From: Rhizobacter sp.
Lineage (GTDB): Bacteria > Pseudomonadota > Gammaproteobacteria > Burkholderiales > Burkholderiaceae_C
Direction: 5' to 3'
DNA length: 8,963 bases
Assembly: GCA_025359585.1 (NCBI GenBank)
Contig: JANYFX010000308.1
Location: 1-8,963, forward strand
A model generated the notes under the pieces. The model had not been told where the DNA came from. It saw nothing but the letters and a program-made list of their open reading frames with translations, and did not search any database. Shown one piece after another: positions 1 through 5,518 of the stretch. The position numbers and the translations under genes were made by a program. Positions within the stretch are counted from its first letter, which is position 1. Every line of letters begins with the position of its first letter.

Positions 1-2
1 AG

Positions 3-1346
3 CACAAGTTCCAGACCAACGGCAAGGTGATGGTCAAGCCGGGCTGGCTCGCGGTCTACGGCCGTGAAGCGCAGGAAGACGATGCGAATCTGGTCGCCGT
101 GGCGGCTGGCGAGATCGTTCGCACCGAAGACGTGGCCGTGAACCCGCTCAAGACCAAGCCGCCGGCGCGCTACACCGAGGCCACGCTGCTCAGCGCGATG
201 GAGGGCGCGGGCAAACTGATCGACGACGACGAGCTGCGCGAGGCGATGCAGGAAAAGGGCCTGGGCACACCGGCCACGCGCGCCGCGATCATCGAAGGGC
301 TGATCTACGAGAAGTACATCCACCGCGAGGGGCGCGAACTGGTGCCCGGCGCGAAGGCCTTCCAGCTGATGACGCTGCTGCGCGGCCTGGGTGTCGAAGA
401 CCTGACCAAGCCCGAGCTCACCGGCAACTGGGAGTTCCAGCTCTCAGAGATGGAGAAGGGCAAGCTGGAGCGCGAGACCTTCATGGCCGAGATCGCGGCG
501 ATGGCCGAGCGCATCGTCAAGAAGGCCAAGGAATACGACCGCGACACGATCCCCGGCGACTACGCGACGCTGAAAACACCGTGCCCGAACTGCGGCGGCA
601 TCGTGAAGGAAAACTACCGGCGCTTCGCCTGCACCGGCAAGGCCGGCGCGGCCGAAGGCTGCGGCTTTTCGATCAGCAAGATTCCGGGCAGCCGCGCGTT
701 CGAGCTCGACGAGGTCGAGAGCTTTCTGGCGAACAAGAAGATCGGCCCGCTCGAAGGCTTTCGCTCGAAAGCGGGCTGGCCGTTCACGGCCGAGCTCAAG
801 CTCGCGTTCGACGACGAGATCAAGAACTGGAAGCTCGAATTCGACTTCGGCGAAGACGCGAAGAAAGACGGCGAGTCGGGCGAGCCGATCGACTTCTCGG
901 CCCAGGAAAGCCTGGGTGTCTGCCCGAAAGACCAGGGCCGCGTGTTCGAGCACGGAACGAGTTATGTCTGCGAACACGCGGTCGGCGCCAACGTGACCTG
1001 CGACTTCAAGAGTGGCAAGATCATCCTGCAGCAACCGGTGGCGCGTGAGCAGATGACCAAGCTGCTGGCGACAGGCAAGACCGAGCTGCTCGAAGGTTTC
1101 GTCTCGAACAAGACCCGCCGCAAGTTCAAGGCGCGGCTGGCCTACGACAAGAAGGAAGGCAAGGTCAGCTTCGAGTTCGAGCCGCGTGTGGCGCGGCCGG
1201 GCAAGGTGCCGGCTGCGAAGACGGCTGCGGCCGACAAGCCGCCGGCAGCCGAGGCGGAGACCGAGGTCAAGAAGCCCGCCGCGAAGAAGGCGCCGGCCGC
1301 GAAGAAAGCGGCGCCTCGAAAGGCGGCCGCCAAGAAGCCCTCGTAG
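3..1346 (+). CDS. topB: DNA topoisomerase III, C-terminal part (5' end outside window)
   Basis: Type IA topoisomerase that relaxes or decatenates DNA by passing single strands; cytoplasmic, on the nucleoid. The reading frame is open from the left edge, so the Toprim domain and the active-site tyrosine lie outside the window; 447 residues are visible. Residues 58-112 carry the family signature TEATLLSAMEGAG followed by GLGTPATRA, and LTGNWEFQLSEMEKG follows near 139-153. A four-cysteine zinc-ribbon-like segment (CPNC at 194-197, Cys210, Cys220) comes next. Then there are two C-terminal topoisomerase repeats, one around PLEGFRSKAGWPF and a later one around LLEGFVSNKTRRKFKARL. Between them is a second cysteine cluster in which the expected CPxC is CPKD, leaving Cys307, Cys323 and Cys333, so it looks degenerate. 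The last ~45 residues are a Lys/Ala/Pro tail resembling histone H1-like tails, probably non-specific DNA binding (inference). TAG stop at 1344-1346. The family call is firm; topB rather than another type IA paralogue is likely. Confidence 0.93.
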   Translation, partial: HKFQTNGKVMVKPGWLAVYGREAQEDDANLVAVAAGEIVRTEDVAVNPLKTKPPARYTEATLLSAMEGAGKLIDDDELREAMQEKGLGTPATRAAIIEGLIYEKYIHREGRELVPGAKAFQLMTLLRGLGVEDLTKPELTGNWEFQLSEMEKGKLERETFMAEIAAMAERIVKKAKEYDRDTIPGDYATLKTPCPNCGGIVKENYRRFACTGKAGAAEGCGFSISKIPGSRAFELDEVESFLANKKIGPLEGFRSKAGWPFTAELKLAFDDEIKNWKLEFDFGEDAKKDGESGEPIDFSAQESLGVCPKDQGRVFEHGTSYVCEHAVGANVTCDFKSGKIILQQPVAREQMTKLLATGKTELLEGFVSNKTRRKFKARLAYDKKEGKVSFEFEPRVARPGKVPAAKTAAADKPPAAEAETEVKKPAAKKAPAAKKAAPRKAAAKKPS

Positions 1347-1349
1347 CGT

Positions 1350-1382
1350 CGGCAGCGTGGTGTGCAAAACGCCACGTTGCTG
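1350..1382 (+). other. Hairpin just after topB, possible 3'-end structure
   Basis: An 11-bp stem (1350-1360 with 1372-1382, two G-T wobbles) closes an 11-nt loop and begins four bases after the topB stop codon. No T-run follows, so it is not a canonical intrinsic terminator. It could protect the topB mRNA 3' end or be chance in GC-rich DNA. Confidence 0.35.
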
Positions 1383-1390
1383 CGCCTCGT

Positions 1391-1464
1391 GGGCGCAAGA
1401 GACATTGGTTCACAGTTGAAAAGCGCGGAAACTTGCGCCTTCGGTGCGTGATGCACCGCGAGGA
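1391..1464 (+). promoter_or_regulatory. Potentially structured 5' leader of the phnD-like gene, with ribosome binding site
   Basis: Eight Watson-Crick pairs join GGCGCAAG (1392-1399) to CTTGCGCC (1432-1439), closing a 32-nt loop; a G-T pair 1391/1440 could extend the helix. Directly after it, CGGTGC (1442-1447) pairs with GCACCG (1453-1458) around a 5-nt loop. The Shine-Dalgarno AGGA follows at 1461-1464, six bases before the ATG. I could not match this to a riboswitch class I know, and I see no convincing -35/-10 pair. It may be a regulatory leader or chance pairing. Confidence 0.35.
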
Positions 1465-1470
1465 AACAAG

Positions 1471-2286
1471 ATGAAACCGATGTTCAAACGCTGGAGCGTG
1501 GCGCTGCTGCTCGCAGCGTCGTCCACGCTCTCACATGCGCTGGTGTTCGCCGTCAACGAAGGCGTGACGTATCGCGTGCCGAACGAAGAGATTCGCGCGA
1601 AGTACGCGGCCATCGCCACCGACCTGTCGAAGATCCTGCGCCAGCCGGTCGTCATCGAACCCATCGGCGCTTATCCGGCGCTGCGCCAGGGCCTGGCCGA
1701 AAAAGCCTACGACCTGGCGCTGGTGCATCCGGCGCATTTGTCGATCGTGGCGATGAAGAATTCCGGCTACAAGCTGGTGGCCGTGACGAAGGGCTTTCAG
1801 GACTACCGCGCCAACTTCCTGATCAAGGCCGACTCCAAGCTCACGTCGCTGGCCGAGCTGAAAGGCAGCAAGCTCGGTGCGCCGGACGAAGACTCGATCA
1901 CCGCATGGCTGATCCGCGCCAGCATCCGCGACGCGCTCGGCGACGCCAAGCAGGTGAGCTACGTCTACACCCGCTACCAGGACGCGGTGCCGTTCTTCGT
2001 GGAGAACGGCCTGACCTTGTCGGGCGCGACCGCCGCCGGTGGCGTGATCAAGGACTGGAAGGCCAAGGGTGGCAAGGTGCTGGCGCAGTCGAAGCCGGTG
2101 CCCATCAAGCACATCATCGCCAGCCCGACCATGAGCGCGGCCGACATCGACGCCGTGCGCGACTACCTGCTCGCGCTGGACACGACCGAAGATGGCAAGA
2201 AGAAACTCGCCCCGACCAAGTGGCAGGGCTTCGCGGCCTACGACCAGGCTGCACTGATGGCGATGGGCGTGTGGCTCGGGCTGTGA
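1471..2286 (+). CDS. PhnD-like phosphate/phosphonate-type substrate-binding protein
   Basis: Predicted secreted periplasmic-binding protein of 271 residues, of the PhnD/SsuA/THI5-like class that delivers phosphonates, phosphite or other small oxyanions to ABC importers. The N-terminus is a clean signal peptide: KR at 7-8, hydrophobic core VALLLAASSTL, and likely cleavage after SHA (residue 23). No lipobox cysteine is seen, so it should be soluble. Typical fold features are YDLALVHPAHLS (80-91) and LKGSKLGAPDEDSITAWL (130-147), the usual second-lobe entry motif. I chose the ATG at 1471 because AGGA lies six bases upstream and the signal peptide begins there; an in-frame GTG at 1444 would put a charged extension before it. 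No permease or ATPase gene is adjacent, so the substrate cannot be inferred. Such orphans may work with a distant transporter or as a sensor's ligand-binding partner. It converges on the BLUF gene with a 9-nt gap and no obvious terminator. Confidence 0.82.
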   Translation: MKPMFKRWSVALLLAASSTLSHALVFAVNEGVTYRVPNEEIRAKYAAIATDLSKILRQPVVIEPIGAYPALRQGLAEKAYDLALVHPAHLSIVAMKNSGYKLVAVTKGFQDYRANFLIKADSKLTSLAELKGSKLGAPDEDSITAWLIRASIRDALGDAKQVSYVYTRYQDAVPFFVENGLTLSGATAAGGVIKDWKAKGGKVLAQSKPVPIKHIIASPTMSAADIDAVRDYLLALDTTEDGKKKLAPTKWQGFAAYDQAALMAMGVWLGL

Positions 2287-2295
2287 CGCGCCGAG

Positions 2296-2721
2296 CTAGC
2301 CGAGGCACACCACCGAGGCCGTCGCGACCAGCTCGGTGAAGAGCGCCGCCGACACTTTGCCCGACACCGCGTACGGGTCGAGCACGGCCGATTCGGAGTA
2401 CTTCAACAGCAGCGCCGGGTTGAGCCGGTTCATGTTGACCTGCCCCATCGCCCAGCCGGCAAAGCTGCGCTCTTCGATCTCTTCGTAGCTGAGCAGCACC
2501 ACGTCGCGGTGGCGTGGGTCTTGCGCGATGCGGTTGTAGAGCGCGCTCACCTGCGAGCGGCCGCCTTCGAGCACCTGCAGGAAGATTTCACCGGAGAAGC
2601 ACAACACGCCGGTGACGCCCACGCCAGGGTTGTTGCTCGTGGACTTCTTCAGGATCGCCTGCAGCGAGTCTTGCCGAACCGGCGCGGTGGCGCGGCTCGC
2701 GTACATCAGTCGTACCAGCAT
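2296..2721 (-). CDS. Single-domain BLUF blue-light sensor protein
   Basis: A 141-residue soluble protein consisting of a BLUF domain (FAD-binding blue-light photoreceptor, residues 1 to about 93) plus a short C-terminal helical segment. The start MLVRLMYASRA is typical. The flavin-pocket residues fit AppA exactly in spacing: Tyr7 (AppA Tyr21), Asn31 in NPGVGVTG (Asn45), Gln49 in FLQVLEG (Gln63), Trp90 (Trp104) and Met92 (Met106). Photochemistry is therefore expected to be intact. No EAL, GGDEF, cyclase or other effector domain is attached, so output is presumably through a protein partner. The frame stays open into folE upstream, but the ATG at 2719-2721 is clearly right: AAGGA lies seven bases before it (2729-2733) and the upstream residues are low-complexity. 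The gene starts 11 nt after the folE stop, implying co-transcription and possibly translational coupling. The target is unknown. Confidence 0.92.
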   Translation of the reverse strand: MLVRLMYASRATAPVRQDSLQAILKKSTSNNPGVGVTGVLCFSGEIFLQVLEGGRSQVSALYNRIAQDPRHRDVVLLSYEEIEERSFAGWAMGQVNMNRLNPALLLKYSESAVLDPYAVSGKVSAALFTELVATASVVCLG

Positions 2722-2728
2722 GGTTTTT

Positions 2729-2733
2729 TCCTT
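2729..2733 (-). promoter_or_regulatory. Ribosome binding site that fixes the BLUF gene start
   Basis: AAGGA on the minus strand, seven bases before the ATG. It sits in the 11-nt gap after folE, its first base overlapping the last base of the folE stop codon. It decides between the short BLUF start and a longer open frame running into folE. Confidence 0.7.
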
Positions 2734-3461
2734 CAGACTTTCTTGCTGAGCAGCGAGAGGAATTCGCGCCGCAGGTTGGCGTCTTTCAGGAACGCACCGC
2801 GCATCACGCTGTTGGTCATCATCGACTCGTCGTCTTTCACACCGCGCCAGTGCATGCAGAAGTGGTCGGCTTCCATCACGATGGCCAGCCCGTCGGGCTT
2901 GACGCGGTCGAGCAACTCGTTGGCGAGCATCGTGACCGCCTCTTCCTGGATCTGCGGGCGGCTCATGATCCAGTCGCAGATGCGCGCGTACTTCGACAGG
3001 CCGATCAGGTTCGAGTGTTCGTTCGGCAGAATGCCGATCCAGACCTTGCCCATGATCGGGCACAGGTGGTGCGAGCAGGCGCTGCGCACCTTGATCGGGC
3101 CCACGATCATCAGCTCGTTCAGGCGCTCGGCGTTCGGGAATTCGGTGACCGCCGGCATCGGCACGTAACGCCCGCGGAACACTTCGGTCAGGAACATCTT
3201 GGCGACACGCTTGGCGGTTTCCTGCGTGTTGTGGTCGCTGTCGGTGTCGATCACCAAGGCGCGCAGCACCTCGTGCATCTTCGCTTCGACTTCGGCACGC
3301 AGTTCATCGATCTCGCCTTCTTCGATGAAGGCCGAGATGTTGTCGTTGGCGTGGAAGCGGCAGTCCGCGCCGACGAGGCGGTAACGAATGCGCTCAGACG
3401 CGGCAAGGCGGGACAAGTCTTCTTCGGTCCTGAAAATCGGGGTGGGGGTATCGCCTCGCAT
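2733..3461 (-). CDS. folE: GTP cyclohydrolase I
   Basis: Cytoplasmic zinc enzyme converting GTP to 7,8-dihydroneopterin triphosphate and formate, the first step to tetrahydrofolate and also a source for other pterins and 7-deazaguanines. The 242-residue length is slightly above the E. coli enzyme (222) because of a longer N-terminus. Zinc ligands are Cys129, His132 and Cys202, matching E. coli Cys110, His113 and Cys181. Catalytic-site histidines fit His131 (His112) and His200 (His179). Gln172-Glu173 in RPQIQEE match the guanine-recognising Gln151-Glu152, and NLIGLSKYAR is conserved. The zinc motif is CSHH rather than the E. coli CEHH, and an extra cysteine (Cys134) follows. The ATG at 3459-3461 has only a weak purine-rich stretch upstream, so a start slightly inside is possible. 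It is the first gene of a pair with the BLUF sensor and diverges from rsmB. Confidence 0.96.
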   Translation of the reverse strand: MRGDTPTPIFRTEEDLSRLAASERIRYRLVGADCRFHANDNISAFIEEGEIDELRAEVEAKMHEVLRALVIDTDSDHNTQETAKRVAKMFLTEVFRGRYVPMPAVTEFPNAERLNELMIVGPIKVRSACSHHLCPIMGKVWIGILPNEHSNLIGLSKYARICDWIMSRPQIQEEAVTMLANELLDRVKPDGLAIVMEADHFCMHWRGVKDDESMMTNSVMRGAFLKDANLRREFLSLLSKKV

Positions 3462-3551
3462 GGGCCACTTTCACGGGTGATCAGCCAGAGAGCGTACCCC
3501 AGCCAAGGGAATCGGCGCAGGCGCCACCGGCCAGACCGTAGACTGCGCGCG
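3462..3551. promoter_or_regulatory. Divergent spacer between folE and rsmB, promoter region
   Basis: These 90 nt should carry promoters for both transcripts because the start codons face away from each other. For folE, a minus-strand TACGCT at 3491-3496 could be a -10 box, about 30 nt before the ATG, but no good -35 is present. For rsmB I see only a poor -10-like TAGACT at 3539-3544. No operator palindrome stands out. Confidence 0.3.
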
Positions 3552-4889
3552 GTGAATGCCCCCAAGCCCTCGAATTCGCCACCCGCTTCGCTGCCGTTGG
3601 CCACGCTGTTGAACCATGCGGCCGATGCGGTTCAGGCGGTGCGCGCCGGGCGTTCGCTCAATGCCGCCCTCGCGGCCTGCCCGGCGGCGGCGCGGCCTGG
3701 TGCGCAGGCGCTGAGCTTTCATGCGCTGCGCTGGCTCGGCGCCGCGCAGGCGCTGCGCTCGCAGCTCGCCCCGAAAGCGCCGGCTCCGGCGGTCGACGCC
3801 TTGTTGCTGACCGCGCTGGCACTGCTGTGGCCCGCCGCCGAGTCGCGCTACACCGAACACACGCTCGTCGACCAGGCGGTGGATGCGGCGCGCCAGCGTG
3901 CCCGGCAGAGCGCGGCCTTCGTCAACGCCGTGTTGCGGCGCTTCCTGCGAGAGCGCGATGCGCTCGTCGAAGCTGCGCTGCGCGACCCGGTGGCGCGCTA
4001 CAACCACCCGCGCTGGTGGATCGACCGGTTGAAGGGCGACTGGCCCGAGCAATGGCAGGCGATCTTGGAAGCCAACAACGCGCACCCGCCGATGACGCTG
4101 CGGGTCAACGCGCGCCGGAGCACGGCGCTGGCGTATGTGGCACAGCTCGCCGAGGCCGGCATGTTGGCGCAAGTCGCCGGCCCGCAGGCCGTGACTCTGG
4201 CCGAGCCGTGCCCGGTCACGCAACTGCCCGGCTTCGCGGCCGGCGACGTGTCGGTCCAAGACGCTGCTGCGCAACGCGCCGCGCCCTTGCTGATCGGCGC
4301 CGGCTTGCCACCCGGCGCGCGGGTTCTCGATGCCTGCGCCGCCCCCGGCGGCAAGACCGCGCACCTGCTGGAGCTGGCCGAGCTCGACGTGCTGGCGCTC
4401 GACAGCGACGCGCTGCGCCTGCAGCGCGTGCACGAAACGCTCGCGCGGCTCGGCTTGCAAGCGCGCAGCGTTGCAGCCGACGCCGGAGACCCGAAAGCCT
4501 GGTGGGACGGCCGGCCTTTCGACGCGATCCTGCTCGACGCGCCCTGCAGCGCCGCCGGCATCGTGCGCCGCCACCCCGACGTGCGCTGGCTGCGCCGCGC
4601 GACCGACATCGACACTCTGGCGCAGACCCAGAGCCGCCTGCTGGCCGCGCTCTGGCCACTGCTCAGACCCGGCGGGCGGCTGCTCTACTGCACCTGCTCG
4701 GTCTTCAAGGCCGAGGGCCAGGACCGCATCGACGCTTTTTTGCAACGCCAAGCCGATGCCAAGCTGGCCGCGAACCCGCCATCGCCCGGCCATCTGCTGC
4801 CACTGCCCGACAATGGAAGCGAGCATTCGCCGCTGCTTCAGCAAGCGCCGGGTGACGGGTTCTATTACGCCCTGTTAGAAAAGACCTGA
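3552..4889 (+). CDS. rsmB: 16S rRNA (cytosine-967-C5)-methyltransferase RsmB
   Basis: SAM-dependent methyltransferase that makes m5C967 in 16S rRNA. The 445-residue protein has the two-part RsmB layout: an N-terminal NusB-like RNA-binding domain (about 15-135, including LVDQAVDAAR and AAFVNAVLRRFLR) and a C-terminal Rossmann methyltransferase domain. Motif I is VLDACAAPGGKT (258-269). Motif IV is LLDAPCSAAGIVRRHPD (327-343), with Cys332 as the cysteine needed for product release. Motif VI is LLYCTCS (377-383), with Cys382 as the likely nucleophile. The frame is open far upstream, antisense to folE, so the start must be inferred. GTG at 3552 is the nearest plausible start before the family N-terminus; no clear Shine-Dalgarno precedes it, and no in-frame ATG occurs until residue 181. 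It is the first gene of a tight run with the DUF4390, kinase and regulator genes. Confidence 0.94.
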   Translation: MNAPKPSNSPPASLPLATLLNHAADAVQAVRAGRSLNAALAACPAAARPGAQALSFHALRWLGAAQALRSQLAPKAPAPAVDALLLTALALLWPAAESRYTEHTLVDQAVDAARQRARQSAAFVNAVLRRFLRERDALVEAALRDPVARYNHPRWWIDRLKGDWPEQWQAILEANNAHPPMTLRVNARRSTALAYVAQLAEAGMLAQVAGPQAVTLAEPCPVTQLPGFAAGDVSVQDAAAQRAAPLLIGAGLPPGARVLDACAAPGGKTAHLLELAELDVLALDSDALRLQRVHETLARLGLQARSVAADAGDPKAWWDGRPFDAILLDAPCSAAGIVRRHPDVRWLRRATDIDTLAQTQSRLLAALWPLLRPGGRLLYCTCSVFKAEGQDRIDAFLQRQADAKLAANPPSPGHLLPLPDNGSEHSPLLQQAPGDGFYYALLEKT

Positions 4890-4903
4890 GGTTCACGGCC
4901 CAC

Positions 4904-5509
4904 ATGCGCAGCGCGGTATCGGCACACCCTGTTTCCCGGCCCCGCGCGTGGCAGCGCAGCCGGCGGGCCGTTGCCGTGCTGCTTCAGGCATTGCTGGTGG
5001 TGGCATTCTGGGCCGTGCCCATGGCGCGCGCGGCCGACCCGCAGCTTGCCAGCTTCGAGGTCATGAGCAGCGAGGAGGGCGTGCTGCTCACCTACGCCGT
5101 CAACGGCGAACTCTCGCGCAGCGTGGACGACGCTCTCAGCAAGGCCGTGCCTTTGTACTTCGTCGCCGAGGCCGAGCTGTTCCGTGACCGCTGGTACTGG
5201 CGTGACCAGCGCGTGGCCAACGCGGTGCGGGTCTGGCGCATCGTCTACCAGCCGCTCACCTCGACCTACCGCGTCACCTTCGGCGGCCTGAGCCAGAACT
5301 ACAACAGCCGCGAAGAAGCCTTCGCCGCGATCAGCCGCACCTCGCGCTGGAAGATCGCCGAGCCCGGGCAGGTGGCCGACGGCAGCCGCCACTACGTCGA
5401 GTTCAACTACCGGCTCGACACCTCGCTGCTGCCGCGTCCGATGCAGATCGGCATCGGCGGGCAGGCCGACTGGAACTACTCGGTGCAGCGCGTGCAGCGC
5501 ATCAACTGA
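4904..5509 (+). CDS. Secreted DUF4390-family protein
   Basis: A 201-residue protein I recognise as DUF4390, a family usually found beside the ntrY-like kinase in betaproteobacteria; its biochemical function is not established. The N-terminus is a long signal peptide or signal anchor: basic residues to about 21, hydrophobic core AVAVLLQALLVVAFWAV, and a probable signal peptidase I site after ARA at about residue 43. The remaining ~158 residues look like a beta-rich extracytoplasmic domain, with motifs VYQPLTSTYRVTFGG and HYVEFNYRLDTSLLPRPMQI. The ATG lies 14 nt after the rsmB stop. Its Shine-Dalgarno-like TGAGGT (4887-4892) overlaps that stop codon, pointing to translational coupling. The kinase starts 9 nt downstream. 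The position suggests a periplasmic partner or input for that kinase, which is inference from context. Confidence 0.85.
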   Translation: MRSAVSAHPVSRPRAWQRSRRAVAVLLQALLVVAFWAVPMARAADPQLASFEVMSSEEGVLLTYAVNGELSRSVDDALSKAVPLYFVAEAELFRDRWYWRDQRVANAVRVWRIVYQPLTSTYRVTFGGLSQNYNSREEAFAAISRTSRWKIAEPGQVADGSRHYVEFNYRLDTSLLPRPMQIGIGGQADWNYSVQRVQRIN

Positions 5510-5518
5510 GCCCTGCGC

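Noticed and set aside
444..1367. 307-codon minus-strand frame opposite topB.
   Set aside because: Leu/Arg-rich antisense translation with no recognisable domain; topB is well supported.
1416..1444. TTGAAA at 1416-1421 as a -35 box for the phnD-like gene.
   Set aside because: No acceptable -10 hexamer occurs 16-18 bp downstream; that interval is GC-rich and part of the proposed helices.
2281..2300. Bidirectional terminator between the convergent phnD-like and BLUF genes.
   Set aside because: Only 9 nt separate the two stop codons, and I see no inverted repeat with a T-run there.
2722..3063. In-frame upstream extension of the BLUF gene into folE.
   Set aside because: The extension is low-complexity Arg/Ala/Asp sequence read from another frame of folE. 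The ATG at 2721 has a good ribosome binding site and starts the BLUF domain exactly.
2850..3551. Plus-strand open frame running in phase into rsmB, suggesting a much longer RsmB.
   Set aside because: This stretch is the antisense of folE plus the divergent spacer; its residues have no family resemblance, and RsmB homologues begin near the chosen GTG.
3471..4844. 457-codon minus-strand frame opposite rsmB.
   Set aside because: Arg/Gln/Ala/Gly-rich shadow with no domain; rsmB on the other strand has all methyltransferase motifs.
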